Assembly (NCBI GenBank): GCA_016125265.1
Contig: WGMC01000001.1
Span: 1-64,000 of the forward strand
DNA: 64,000 bases
DNA from: Planctomycetaceae bacterium
Lineage (GTDB): Bacteria > Planctomycetota > UBA1135 > GCA-002686595
Direction of reading: 5' to 3'
The notes under the pieces are model-generated. The model searched no databases. It was not told the DNA's origin and worked only from the letters and a program-made list of their open reading frames with translations. The translations under genes and the position numbers were made by a program. Below, piece by piece: positions 24,570 through 34,003 of the stretch (the stretch's first letter is position 1; every line of letters begins with the position of its first letter).

Positions 24570-25780
24570 CAGCCTTGGCCCCCGCGGCAGAGGCGCAGGC
24601 CCGCGAACAGGTGGTCGCGCGCGGGCAGGTCCCAGTTGCGGTAGGTCGGCCGTACCAGGCAAGGCCCAACCGTCCACGCCGCGCCGCGCAGCACACGGTA
24701 CCCGCGGCCGAAGTGTGTCGCGCTGTACTCGGGATAGGGCCAGGGCTCGAACTCTGGGTAGGGAGCGAAGTCCGTCGAGGTCCACTCCCACACACCGCCC
24801 TCGGCGAGTTGCAACAGCCCGAGTTTCGCCGCGTGCTCCCACTCCCACTCGCTGGGCAGGCGTGCACCCGCGAATGACGCGATCGCCTCGGCCTCGTGCA
24901 GGGAGAGCAACTGGGCGGGCTCGTGTTCGTCGACGGGAACCCAGACCCCAAAGTGCCGCCGCCACCAGCGCCCGCCCGCGTCTGGCCGCCAGTCGCGCGG
25001 CGCCGCGAGGGCGCGGGCGCGGTTCCACTCCCAACCAGCGGTGCTCCAAAGTTCGCGGCGACGGTATCCGCCCGCCTCGACGAACTCGATCAGCCGGCCG
25101 TTCGAGACGGGCCAGCGGTCGATGGCATAGGCATCGAGGGCAACGCCGTGCTCCGGGGACTCATTGTCGTATCCGCCGCGCCGCTCCAGTCCGATCGAAG
25201 TGATGCACGGGGCGATCTCGACACGTTCGGCTTCGTCCAGCCCTTTGGCGACGACCGGTGGTCGGCGCCCTCCGAGATCGACCGTCAAACCCGCTCGCTG
25301 GGCGAACTGCAGGAGTGTCTCCGTGTGCTGCTCCTCGTGGCTCGCGACCATGCGGCACACCCAACCGTCCACGAGAAGTGGATGTCGCTCGTCCGCGCGC
25401 TCGAGGAGGAACTGCGTCGCGGCGCGCTCGACGGCGTGCAAGTCGCCGAGCACCTTCTCCAAGGGTTCGAGGACCGCTTCGCGCCGGTCGCGCGGATACC
25501 GTTCGGGGTCGTAACGGCGCGCACCGTCGGCATCCAGCACCGGCTCACCCCCGAGCTTCACCAGCAACCACAGTTGCGCAAAGTGCGCCACGTGGCCGAG
25601 GTCCCAGAGCGGCGGACCCAAAGGCTGAGCGGCGCGCTGCAACTGCGCCGAATCCATGCTTTCCGCCAGCGCGACGAGTCGCGCCCGCGCCCGGGACACG
25701 TCCAGGATCCAGCGCTCCCGTGCGGGCGAGCGCCGGCTAGCGCTACGCACGGGGCCCCCCGCAGCCCGCCTGCGCGGCAC
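24569..25780 (-). CDS. egtB: Hercynine oxygenase (sulfoxide synthase)
   Basis: Non-haem iron enzyme joining hercynine and gamma-glutamylcysteine through O2; 403 residues with the ATG at 25780 (which overlaps egtA by 38 bases; a GTG at 25750 is an alternative giving a shorter overlap). N-terminal DinB-like bundle with iron ligands H63 (PLWDLGHVAHF) and H148-x3-H152-x-E154 (SHEEQHTE); C-terminal formylglycine-generating-enzyme-like domain with LPSEWEWEHAAK, VWEWTSTDF and FAGLRLCR. All three iron ligands of characterised EgtB are present. Second gene of the cluster. Confidence 0.95.
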   Translation of the reverse strand: MPRRRAAGGPVRSASRRSPARERWILDVSRARARLVALAESMDSAQLQRAAQPLGPPLWDLGHVAHFAQLWLLVKLGGEPVLDADGARRYDPERYPRDRREAVLEPLEKVLGDLHAVERAATQFLLERADERHPLLVDGWVCRMVASHEEQHTETLLQFAQRAGLTVDLGGRRPPVVAKGLDEAERVEIAPCITSIGLERRGGYDNESPEHGVALDAYAIDRWPVSNGRLIEFVEAGGYRRRELWSTAGWEWNRARALAAPRDWRPDAGGRWWRRHFGVWVPVDEHEPAQLLSLHEAEAIASFAGARLPSEWEWEHAAKLGLLQLAEGGVWEWTSTDFAPYPEFEPWPYPEYSATHFGRGYRVLRGAAWTVGPCLVRPTYRNWDLPARDHLFAGLRLCRGGQG

Positions 25781-27188
25781 CCTCGGCCACCGCCTCGCCG
25801 GCGCCCCCGCAGCCGGAGCTCATGGCCCAGTCCAATCCTTCCGCGGGTCCCCGTTCGAGCGCCTCCGCGAACTCGTGGCCCGGCGACCGCCCGCGTTCGG
25901 TGAAACGCTCGCCGAAGTCCTGGGCCGAGGCCTGTCCGGCTGCGTCGAGGAACCCCTCGCCGAGACGCGCGACACCTTCGAGCGCCATGCGGTAGAGCGC
26001 GGTCGCGTCGCGGCGCACCACCTCGTCGCCAAGCCCCGCGCGCGCGGCCCGTTCGTAGAGCGACACCAGTTCGCGCCGCCGCGGCAGAAGGAGTTCGAGC
26101 GCCGCGCTGCGGGTCCGTTCGTCGTAGAGCAGCCCGGCGAAGAACGCGACCGGCGCGGGACGGAAGCAATAGGGCAGTGCGTCGACGGTGCGCAGCTCCA
26201 AGAAACCCCGCGGACGCACGTCGAAGAAGAGCGTGGTCAGGTGGTAGTCGAGGTCCTCTTCCGAAGGGAACCCGTACTCGGGATGGCCGTCGAGGATCCA
26301 CTGACGCATGGTCCACCCGGGGCGACCGGTGACCGCCGCGTCCGGTTGGTTGCGAACGAGCATCACGTCCGCGTCGAGCGCCGCCTCGGCGTACTGGCGC
26401 GCCGGCCCCCATTCCGGATGGTCGAGGAACGGCCGCGGAACCGCGGCGCGTGTCGGATCGATTGTCTGCCACACACGCGCGCGGCGCGAGGCCCAATGGG
26501 CCCCGTCCATCTCGCCCGCGCTGGTGGTGAAGAGTGCCGTCACCGCGGGGCTGAGCAGGTTGGCCAGGGTCCAGCGTTCGTCGCGCACGGAGCCCGCGCC
26601 GAGATCGAGGTTGACCTGCAAGCTGCAGGAGAGGCGCATCATGTAGGCGCCCGCGGGTCCCCGCAGGGCGAAGAACTCGTCCATGGCGCGGTAACGCGGC
26701 GCGTCGAGTTGCTGCGGGACGTCCTTCGGTGTGTGCCAGGGGTCGAGTCCCACGGCCACGAGGCGCACACGCCGCGTGTCGAAGATCTGCTCCAACTTGT
26801 GCACCACCGCGCGCAGGTCGGCGAGCGCGCCCGTCGCGCTCGTGTGCACACACGTCGAGTGTTCGATCTGGCCGCCCGGCTCGAAGGTCAGCGTGCCGCC
26901 GCGGGCCAAGTCGACGTGGGGCGGGTAGCGCTGTTCATCCGCCGGCAACAGCAGGCCGTCGCCGACCTTGGCTCGCGCGAGTACGCGGGCGGCCACGGCC
27001 GAGAGGGTGAGCCGGCGCCCAGGTCGGCCCTCGTTGTCGAGCTCGACCAAAAAACGTTCCTGCTCCAGCCCCACGGCGCGGGTGGCGGACGCGGCCCGCG
27101 GGTCGGCGGGTTCCGGGAAGGCCCGCTCGGCGACCCGCGCTAGGGCGCGTTCGAGGTCGAGGCGCAGGGAGGGGTCGCGGGTCGGCAT
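25743..27188 (-). CDS. egtA: Glutamate-cysteine ligase, EgtA type
   Basis: Forms gamma-glutamylcysteine, the sulfur donor for EgtB; 481 residues. GCS2-type fold: VGLEQERFLVEL near the N-terminus, GQIEHSTCVHTSATGALADL, MMRLSCSLQVNLDLG, WPARQ-like WGPARQYAEAAL and RGFLELRTVDALP. The ATG at 27188 (MPTRDPSLRLDLERAL) is preferred over one at 27314, which would add unmatched residues. First gene of egtABCD. A TACACT box (complement of 27274-27279) about 86 bases upstream is a candidate promoter. The Gly/Ala-rich tail (SSGCGGAGEAVAEG) is typical drift. Confidence 0.93.
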   Translation of the reverse strand: MPTRDPSLRLDLERALARVAERAFPEPADPRAASATRAVGLEQERFLVELDNEGRPGRRLTLSAVAARVLARAKVGDGLLLPADEQRYPPHVDLARGGTLTFEPGGQIEHSTCVHTSATGALADLRAVVHKLEQIFDTRRVRLVAVGLDPWHTPKDVPQQLDAPRYRAMDEFFALRGPAGAYMMRLSCSLQVNLDLGAGSVRDERWTLANLLSPAVTALFTTSAGEMDGAHWASRRARVWQTIDPTRAAVPRPFLDHPEWGPARQYAEAALDADVMLVRNQPDAAVTGRPGWTMRQWILDGHPEYGFPSEEDLDYHLTTLFFDVRPRGFLELRTVDALPYCFRPAPVAFFAGLLYDERTRSAALELLLPRRRELVSLYERAARAGLGDEVVRRDATALYRMALEGVARLGEGFLDAAGQASAQDFGERFTERGRSPGHEFAEALERGPAEGLDWAMSSGCGGAGEAVAEGAAQAGCGGPRA

Positions 27189-27317
27189 GGGCGGGGGGGC
27201 TGGGGAACGAACCGGCCGCTCTTCTAGTCCGCACCCTGGTCCCGTGCCAGGCCCCGTCCGGAGCGCCCAGCCGAGTGTAGGCCACACGAGCGCGCGGGAT
27301 CGACCCCTGGCCAACCC

Positions 27318-27352
27318 AAAAAAAGCCCGCCCCGGGGGGCCAAACGGGGGGC
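27318..27352 (-). terminator. Rho-independent terminator after the RND operon
   Basis: On the minus strand a GC-rich stem (CCCCCCG and CGGGGCGGGC arms, one bulge) is followed by seven T (A-run 27318-27324), about 25-60 bases after the stop of the RND transporter gene at 27376. Confidence 0.75.
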
Positions 27353-27375
27353 GACGGTGGGCCGACGAGCCCAGT

Positions 27376-30300
27376 TCACATCTGCCGCGCCGTCCGCGGC
27401 GCCCGGGCGGCGCCGAGCAACCACCTCCCGGCGCGGCCCAGGTCCGCGAGCACGCCGTAGGCCGCCGGCACCAGCACGAGGCTGATCACGGTCGCGAACA
27501 TCACACCAAAGGCCAAACTGATGGCCATCGGGATCATGAACTGGGCCTGCAGGGAGCGCTCCAACATCAGCGGCGTGAGACCCGCGAAGGTGGTGAGGGA
27601 CGTCAACAGGATCGGCCGGAAGCGCAACTGGCCGGCCTCGGCCGCGGCCTCGAACTCGCTGAGGCCCCGGTCCCGGTGCCGGTTCACGTAGTCGACCAGC
27701 ACCAGGCTGTCGTTCACGACGACCCCGCTCAGCGCCACGAGACCGAGCAGCGACACGATGCTGAAGTCGTAACCGAGCAACGCGTGGCCCAGGATCGCGC
27801 CGACGGCGCCGAAGGGCACGGCCAACATCACGATCAACGGTTGCACGTAGGAGCGGAAGGGCACGGCCATCAGCGCGTAGATGCCAAAGAGCGCCAGCAG
27901 GTAGAGGATCGCCAGTTGCTCCAGGGTGCGGCTCTGCTCCTGCTGCTCGCCCTCGAAGGAAAACGAGAGCCCGGGCAGATCGGCGGCGAGGGCAGGCAGC
28001 ACACGTTCGGACAGCGCGACGCGCAGGTCCGTGGGGCCGATGCCGGCGGCTTCGGCTGCATCGGGGTCGAGTTCGGCTGTCACGTCGACGGTGCGCGAGC
28101 GCGACGCCCGCTGGATCGACGCAAAACCCCGGCCGAGTTCCGCGCGGGCGACCGAGGTGAACGGCAGCTCGCGACCGTCGGGGGTCCGCACCCGCAGGTT
28201 GTCGAGTGCGTCGAGACTCGCGCGGTCGTCCCGCGGGTAGCGCACCATCACCTTGATCTCGTCGCGCCCGCGTTGGATGCGCTGGGCCTCGGCGCCGTAG
28301 AACGCGCCGCGCACGGCCAGGGCCAGGTCCCGTTGGCGCAGGCCAGCGGCCTCGCCCTCGGGCAGGAGTTCGAGGCGCAGTTCCTGTTTGCCCGCGCGCC
28401 AGCTCGTCTGGATCGAACGTGTGCCGGGCAGGGCGGCGAGCTCCGCGCGCACGCGGTCCGACGCGGTGAGCAACTCGTCGAGCGAGTTGCTGGCGAGCCG
28501 CACGTGCACGGCCTTGCCCGCCGAGATCAGGTCCGAGTTCACGTCGAACGCCACCGCGCCCGGGATGTCGCCGACCAGTTCGCGCCAGCGCCCTGCTACC
28601 CACGACGACGCGAAGTTGCGCCGCTCGGAGGGCGCAAGTTCCAAGTTCACTTCGGCCAGGTGCGCGCCGCCGCTTGTCGACGCGAGGAGCGACGCATTGC
28701 GCTGCTGGTCCGCCAGAAAGGGTTGGGAACCCAAACTGGTGAACACGTGCCGCAGTTTGCTGCCCTCCTCGTCCGGCGGGTCCATCGCATCGATCTCGGC
28801 GCGCAGCGTCTCCACGGCGGCTTCGACACGCGCGACCACTTCCGAGGTGCGTTCGAGCGGCGTGCCGAGCGGCAGCTCCAACTGCGCCACCACGTTGTCC
28901 GCCTCCACCGCGGGCTGGAACACGAACCGGATGCGTCCGCCCGCCACCAGGCCCACGGTCAAGAGCAACGCAGCGACCGCCGCCGCGAGTGTCGCGTAGC
29001 GCCAGCGCAGGCACAACTCGAGGAACGGCCGGTAGATGTGCCGCGCGAAGCCGACCAAGCCGTTCGCGAACACGTCCTGGAAACGGCGCCACCAGGAGAA
29101 CGGGAAGTGGCGCACGGAACGCTCCATCCACAAAGGTGTGTGCGCCAGGTGGGCGGGCAGGATCAGGAGCGATTCCACCAGGGAGAACAGCAGCACCGGC
29201 ACGACCACGAGGGGAATGATCGCCCAGATGCGGCCCACGAAGCCCTCTAGGAAGGCCATCGGCAAGAAGGCCGCCACGGTGGTCAGCACCGCAAAGATCA
29301 CCGGCCGCGCGACGTCGCGCACACCGCGCACCGCACCGGCGAGACCCGGCTCACCCTCCTCCTGCTCGCGGTGCACACTCTCGCCGACCACGATCGCGTC
29401 GTCGACCACGATGCCGAGCACCAGGATCAACGCGAAGAGCGAGATCAGGTTGATCGAACCACCGGCCTGGTGCATCACGGCGAGGCCGCCGAGGAACGAC
29501 ACGGGGATGCCGAGCGAAACCCAGAAGGCCAGGCGGAAGCGCAGGAACAGGGCCAGAACGACGAACACCAGCGCGAGTCCGCCCAAGCCGTTGCGCACCA
29601 TCAACTCGAGGCGCCCGGCGAGGATCACGGACTCGTCGCGCCACGTGGTGACTTGGATGCCCTCGGGCAGACGCGCCCGCGCTCCCTGGACCCAAGTGCG
29701 CACGGCTTCGGCCACTTCGAGCGCGTTCTGGCGGCCCACGCGGTACACCCGCACCTGGGCGGAGGGCTGGCCGTCGAAGCGCGAGGACTGGTCCGTCTCC
29801 GCGAAGCCGTCCACGACGTTGGCGACGTCGCCGAGCAGCACACGCGAGCCATCGGGCCGCGTGCGCAGCAGGAGCTCCGCGAACTCCGCGCCCGTGTAGG
29901 CCTGGGAAACGGTGCGCAGCAGGATCTCTCCCGAGCGAGTCTGCAGCGCACCGGCGGGCAGGTCCAGCGACGACTGCCGCACGGCCGCGACCACCTCGTC
30001 GATGCTCAGGCCGTTCTGCCGCAGCTCGTCCTCGCGCAGTTCGATCGCGATTTCGTAGGGGCGTGTGCCAACCACCTCGACTTGCGAGATGTGCTCGAGG
30101 GCCGCGAGTTCGTCGCGCACCCGCTCGGCGAGGTGTTTGAGCGAAGCCTCATCGCTCGGGCCGTAGAGCGCCACGTCGACCACCGGCCGCCGCAGGATCA
30201 ACTCCTGCACGACCGGTCGCTCGGCCTCCTCGGGAAACGTGTCGATCGCATCGACACGCGCCTTGACGTCGTCGAGCACGTCGCGTGTGTCGGCGTCGGT

Positions 30301-30591
30301 GCGCACTTCGACCGTGACCGTGCCGCCGCCCTCGGCCGACGTGGAGGTGATCTCCTCGATACCGTCCACGTCCCAAATGGCCTCCTCGATGCGCACGCAG
30401 ATCGAGGCTTCCACTTCCTCCGGCGCTGCACCCGGGTAGGCGACGGTCACGGTGACACGGTCGGCGCTCGCCTCGGGGAACACCTCGACCATGGCGTAGG
30501 GCACCGCCAGCAAGCCGATCACGGCGATGGAACCCATCAACAGGTTCGCGGCAACCCTGTTGTCCGCGAACCAGGCCAGCACACCCTTCAC
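27376..30591 (-). CDS. RND-family efflux transporter (inner-membrane pump)
   Basis: Proton-driven multidrug-type pump of 1071 residues with the usual two-fold layout: TM1 at about 10-30 (NRVAANLLMGSIAVIGLLAV), a periplasmic porter domain, TM cluster near 335-480 including the proton-relay segment ILVLGIVVDDAIVVGE with paired Asp, then a second half with ALSGVVVNDSLVLVDYVN. The paired Asp in TM4 matches AcrB/MexB-like pumps. The GTG at 30591 overlaps the adaptor stop (GTGA). It forms a tripartite system with the adaptor at 30588 and the outer-membrane channel at 31841. Substrate range unknown. Confidence 0.95.
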   Translation of the reverse strand: MKGVLAWFADNRVAANLLMGSIAVIGLLAVPYAMVEVFPEASADRVTVTVAYPGAAPEEVEASICVRIEEAIWDVDGIEEITSTSAEGGGTVTVEVRTDADTRDVLDDVKARVDAIDTFPEEAERPVVQELILRRPVVDVALYGPSDEASLKHLAERVRDELAALEHISQVEVVGTRPYEIAIELREDELRQNGLSIDEVVAAVRQSSLDLPAGALQTRSGEILLRTVSQAYTGAEFAELLLRTRPDGSRVLLGDVANVVDGFAETDQSSRFDGQPSAQVRVYRVGRQNALEVAEAVRTWVQGARARLPEGIQVTTWRDESVILAGRLELMVRNGLGGLALVFVVLALFLRFRLAFWVSLGIPVSFLGGLAVMHQAGGSINLISLFALILVLGIVVDDAIVVGESVHREQEEGEPGLAGAVRGVRDVARPVIFAVLTTVAAFLPMAFLEGFVGRIWAIIPLVVVPVLLFSLVESLLILPAHLAHTPLWMERSVRHFPFSWWRRFQDVFANGLVGFARHIYRPFLELCLRWRYATLAAAVAALLLTVGLVAGGRIRFVFQPAVEADNVVAQLELPLGTPLERTSEVVARVEAAVETLRAEIDAMDPPDEEGSKLRHVFTSLGSQPFLADQQRNASLLASTSGGAHLAEVNLELAPSERRNFASSWVAGRWRELVGDIPGAVAFDVNSDLISAGKAVHVRLASNSLDELLTASDRVRAELAALPGTRSIQTSWRAGKQELRLELLPEGEAAGLRQRDLALAVRGAFYGAEAQRIQRGRDEIKVMVRYPRDDRASLDALDNLRVRTPDGRELPFTSVARAELGRGFASIQRASRSRTVDVTAELDPDAAEAAGIGPTDLRVALSERVLPALAADLPGLSFSFEGEQQEQSRTLEQLAILYLLALFGIYALMAVPFRSYVQPLIVMLAVPFGAVGAILGHALLGYDFSIVSLLGLVALSGVVVNDSLVLVDYVNRHRDRGLSEFEAAAEAGQLRFRPILLTSLTTFAGLTPLMLERSLQAQFMIPMAISLAFGVMFATVISLVLVPAAYGVLADLGRAGRWLLGAARAPRTARQM

Positions 30592-31844
30592 GGCTGGTTC
30601 CCCGTACCGCCGCTCGCCGTGGTCCCAGGCGATTCGTCTTGCCCTTCGCCCGAGGCCTGCGCGGCCACCGGTCGCACGCGCATCCCGTCCACGGCCACGT
30701 CGAGCGCGCTCGTGACCACACGTTCCGCCGCGGCGAGCCCCGCCGAAACGACGATCTCGCGGGCGCCGCGCGCGACCAACGCGACCTTGCGGCGCACGAG
30801 GCGATCGCCGTCGTCGAGCACGAACACCTCGTCGCCGCCGCGCAGGGCCACCAGGGGCAGCCGCACGGCTGCGGGGATCACGCGGCCCGGGATGCGCGCG
30901 CGCACGAACGTCCCGACGAGCAGCGGCGCGGACGTCGCCGCGCCGCTTCCCGCAAGGCCGTAGGGATCGTCCACACGCACCACCGCATAGACGAGGCGCG
31001 TCGAGGGCTCCACGCGGCCCTCCACACGCACGAGCCGGCCCTGCCAGCGGGCCGTTTCGCCCGCGACCGTGCCCTCGAGTTCCACCGCGATGCCCTCGCC
31101 CAGATCCTGTCCGAGAGGCAGATCGAGCTGCGCCAGCTCCGCATCCGAAAGCGGCAAGCGCACTTCGACCGCGTCCACCGCGAACAGCTCGCCGAGCGGA
31201 TCGCCGGCGCGCACGTACTGACCGACTTCCACCGCGCGCCGGTCGACACGCACGTCCACGGGCGCGGCCCAAGTGGTGCGCTCCAAGTCGAGCTCGGCGC
31301 GCGCTGCGCGGGCGCGCGCGGCCTCCAGTGCGGCGCGGGCCTGGGCCAACTGCGGCGCTCGCAGCGCGAGCGGGCTGGGTTCGCTCACACCGGCCCGCGC
31401 CAACTCGTCGCGGGCCACTTCGGCCTCGGCCTCTTCGCGCGCGACGGCCGCTTCGGCCTCGGCGACGCGGGCGCGCGCTTCGACCAGTGCCATCTCGAAC
31501 TCGCGCGGATCCAGCTCGACCAACACTGTCCCTTCGCGCGCGAAGTTGCCCGCGGCGAAGTCGGGATGCACACGCCGCACGGTACCAGCCACCTCGGCGG
31601 CGGGCCGCAGCACCGCGCGCGGCTCGACCAGACCCATGGTGGTGACTTCGAGTTGCAGGGCTGCGGGCGCGGCGAAGTGCACCTCGACCGGCGGCAGACG
31701 CTCGGGAGTGGGTGTGCTGGTCACTGCGGGCCGCGAGCGCACGAGGGCGTCGAAGCCGAAGACACCCACGGCGAGCACGAGGAGCACGAGGGCCATTTGC
31801 GCCAGGACGCGCAGCCACCGCGACGGAGGGGAAGAGGCGTTCAT
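30588..31844 (-). CDS. RND periplasmic adaptor (membrane-fusion protein)
   Basis: 418 residues; N-terminal membrane anchor at about 13-32 (ALVLLVLAVGVFGFDALV), then barrel-sandwich half (AEVAGTVRRVHPDFAAGNF), an alpha-hairpin coiled coil (about 105-185, ARARVAEAEAAVAREEAEA), the second half (DRRAVEVGQYVRAGDPLGEL), and a beta-barrel and membrane-proximal part. HlyD/AcrA-type adaptor bridging the inner-membrane pump to the outer-membrane channel. Start ATG overlaps the channel gene stop (ATGA), and its stop overlaps the pump start, so the three proteins are translated in a coupled way. Confidence 0.93.
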   Translation of the reverse strand: MNASSPPSRWLRVLAQMALVLLVLAVGVFGFDALVRSRPAVTSTPTPERLPPVEVHFAAPAALQLEVTTMGLVEPRAVLRPAAEVAGTVRRVHPDFAAGNFAREGTVLVELDPREFEMALVEARARVAEAEAAVAREEAEAEVARDELARAGVSEPSPLALRAPQLAQARAALEAARARAARAELDLERTTWAAPVDVRVDRRAVEVGQYVRAGDPLGELFAVDAVEVRLPLSDAELAQLDLPLGQDLGEGIAVELEGTVAGETARWQGRLVRVEGRVEPSTRLVYAVVRVDDPYGLAGSGAATSAPLLVGTFVRARIPGRVIPAAVRLPLVALRGGDEVFVLDDGDRLVRRKVALVARGAREIVVSAGLAAAERVVTSALDVAVDGMRVRPVAAQASGEGQDESPGTTASGGTGNQP

Positions 31845-33277
31845 GGGGTATCGCTGGTGGGGGATTCGTCCCTGTCGAAGACGAGACCGCCGAGGGCGAG
31901 GTGCAGATCGATGCGCGCTTCGAGTCGCCTCGCGCGCACTTCGATGGAGCGGGTTTCGAGGTCGAGCGTGCGCCGCTGGGCGTTCTGCAGATCGAGCAGT
32001 TCGACGAGGCCGGCCCGGTAGCGCTCGAGCAGCGCAGTCTCGGCATCGCGCGCGGCGGCGAGGGCGGCGACCAGCGCACCCTCTTCGTTGGCGCGGAAGA
32101 CCTCCGTCGCCAGTGCGAGTTCGACCTCGAGGCACGCGTTCAGCACGAGCCCCGCGAACTCCTCGAGCAACGCCCGTCGGTTGGCGTCCGCCTCGTCGAC
32201 ACGCGCGCGCAGTCTCCCGCCTTCGAAGAGCGGCTGCACCAGGTTGCCGAACAGGCTCCAACGGCGAAAGTCCAGGTCGAAGAGGTCCGCGGCGTCGTCG
32301 CTGCGGGTGCCGAACGAGCCGCCCAGCGAGAGGCGCGGGTAGAGCTCCGCGCGGCGCTGCGCCACACGTTCGTCGGCCGCCAAGAGGCGCGCCTCCGCCG
32401 CGGCGAGGTCGGGTCGCGCAGCCAGCAGTTGGGCAGGCACCGCGCGCGGCACAGGCGTCGAGGGCCGCGGCAGGTCGTCACCGGTCGCCAGCCTTCCCTC
32501 GGGATAACGGCCGAGCAGCGCCTCCAACTGGCGCTGCTCGGCGGCGGCCCCGAGGCGCCGCCCCTCGAGCAACGCCCGCGCGGTCTGCAGTTCGGTCTCC
32601 GCGAGGTGCAAGTCCGCCGACGGCCGCAGCCCGCGCCGGAAACGCGCGCGCACCGTTTCGAGCGTCTCCGCGCGGCTTCGCAGCGTGCTTTCCGCCAGAT
32701 CTTCGAGCCGGTTCGCTTCCGCCGCGCGCACCCACGCGCGCACGAGTTGCGCCGCGAGGGACTCGCTCGCTGCGGCGAGGTCCAGCGCGCTCGCTTCGAA
32801 GTCGTACCGCGCCGCGCGGGACGCCGCCGCGAGCCGCCCCCAAAGGTCCAGCTCCCACGCCACGTCGAGCCCCAGCCCGAAGTTGTTCGAAGTGGTGTCG
32901 ATGGGGCCGCCGGGCAGGGGCAGTCCGACGAACACCTGCCGCTGGCGTGTGCCATCCAACGTGGCGCTCAAACTCGGCCAGCGGTCGCCATCCCGCTGGC
33001 TCTGCACGGCGGCGGCCGCCTCGAGACGCGCGAGCGCGGCGCCGAGGGTGGGACTCTCGCGCAACCCCTCTTCGACCAACGCGGTGAGCCGAGCATCGCC
33101 CCAATCGGCCCACCAGGGGCCAGCCGCGGCATCGCCTTGGATCGTGCGCACCGTGAACTCGCTCGGCAGGGCCGCGGCGAGGGCAGAGTGGCCATCGCGC
33201 CCCGCCGGTCCGGCGGACGGGCCCGCACAGGCGGCGAGCAAAAGCGTCGCCAGGCCGAGCGCCGCGGCGCGCTTCAC
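31841..33277 (-). CDS. Outer-membrane efflux lipoprotein (TolC/NodT family)
   Basis: 478 residues. Lipoprotein signal: KRAAALGLATLLLAACAGPS with lipobox LAAC. Two outer-membrane-efflux repeats follow, with GLGLDVAWELDLWGRL, RARFRRGLRPSADL, ARPDLAAAEARLLAADERV and LVQPLFEGGRLRARVDEADA, the standard NodT/OprM pattern. The GTG at 33277 overlaps the TetR stop (GTGA). Forms the exit duct of the RND system. The presence of a lipobox-bearing TolC family protein supports a true outer membrane. Confidence 0.94.
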   Translation of the reverse strand: MKRAAALGLATLLLAACAGPSAGPAGRDGHSALAAALPSEFTVRTIQGDAAAGPWWADWGDARLTALVEEGLRESPTLGAALARLEAAAAVQSQRDGDRWPSLSATLDGTRQRQVFVGLPLPGGPIDTTSNNFGLGLDVAWELDLWGRLAAASRAARYDFEASALDLAAASESLAAQLVRAWVRAAEANRLEDLAESTLRSRAETLETVRARFRRGLRPSADLHLAETELQTARALLEGRRLGAAAEQRQLEALLGRYPEGRLATGDDLPRPSTPVPRAVPAQLLAARPDLAAAEARLLAADERVAQRRAELYPRLSLGGSFGTRSDDAADLFDLDFRRWSLFGNLVQPLFEGGRLRARVDEADANRRALLEEFAGLVLNACLEVELALATEVFRANEEGALVAALAAARDAETALLERYRAGLVELLDLQNAQRRTLDLETRSIEVRARRLEARIDLHLALGGLVFDRDESPTSDTP

Positions 33278-33960
33278 GTGCCCGGCTCCCCCGCGGGCGC
33301 GCGCAGCCCCGCGGCGGCGAAGGCCACTAGTTCGTCGAGCACCACCTCGGGCGCGAGGTCGCCGGCGAGCCCCCCCGTGATGCGCTGGTGTTGGGACGCA
33401 CCCGCCAGCAGCACACACTGCACACCCAGTGCGAAGAAGAGCCGCCAACCCAGAGTCGTCGGCGGGAGGTGCGGCAGCGAGCGCGCGAACGCGCGCACGA
33501 ACGCCGAGCGCACCTCGTGGAACTCGGCATCGACGGCGGTCCAGTGTTCGCCCGGCTCGCTGAACGCGCGGCCGACGAGGCGCGCGAACCAGCGCCCGTC
33601 CTCCTGGCGCGCGAGATCGAGGGCGGGTTCCATGAGCGCGCGCAGGAGCTCCTCGAGGACGACCGGCTGCCCCGCTGCTTCCCCGGCCTCGAGGGCCGCG
33701 AGGCGCCCCATCCGCTCGGTATTGATGGGCTCGATCCGGCGCAGGAAGACCGCGCGGAAAAGACCCTGCTTGGACCCGAAGTGGTAGTTCACCGCAGCCA
33801 AATTGGCGCCAGCCGCGGCCGTCACCTGCCGCAGGGACGTGGCTTCGTAGCTGCGCTCGGCAAAGAGGCGTTCGGCGGCGTCGAGAAGACGCTGGCGCGT
33901 GTCGGCGCCCGGAACCGGGCCGACCCCAGGGGGAGGCTGGGCAGAGTCGCGGGGCAGCAT
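33274..33960 (-). CDS. TetR-family transcriptional regulator of the efflux operon
   Basis: 228 residues. N-terminal HTH: TRQRLLDAAERLFAERSYEATSLRQVTAAAGANLAAVNYHFGSKQGLF, the standard TetR helix-turn-helix; a ligand-binding helical domain follows with EFHEVRSAFVRAF and a CefD/DUF1956-like C-terminus. The ATG at 33960 is preferred; one at 34017 would place the 18-bp palindrome inside the coding region. As the first gene of its own target operon, it probably represses itself and the RND genes until a pump substrate binds. Stop overlaps the start of the channel gene. Confidence 0.92.
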   Translation of the reverse strand: MLPRDSAQPPPGVGPVPGADTRQRLLDAAERLFAERSYEATSLRQVTAAAGANLAAVNYHFGSKQGLFRAVFLRRIEPINTERMGRLAALEAGEAAGQPVVLEELLRALMEPALDLARQEDGRWFARLVGRAFSEPGEHWTAVDAEFHEVRSAFVRAFARSLPHLPPTTLGWRLFFALGVQCVLLAGASQHQRITGGLAGDLAPEVVLDELVAFAAAGLRAPAGEPGT

Positions 33961-33985
33961 GGGTGGAAGGGGAAGTTCTTCGGCG

Positions 33986-34003
33986 CAATCGAACGTTCGT
34001 TTG
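33986..34003. promoter_or_regulatory. 18-bp palindromic operator for the TetR regulator
   Basis: Half-sites CAATCGAAC and GTTCGTTTG form an inverted repeat with 8 of 9 pairs matching around the centre 33994/33995, including the perfect 10-bp core CGAACGTTCG. It lies 26 bases upstream of the regulator start, overlapping a possible -10 (TTCGAT) that follows TTGCGT (complement of 34012-34017). This size and position are typical of TetR operators. Confidence 0.75.
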
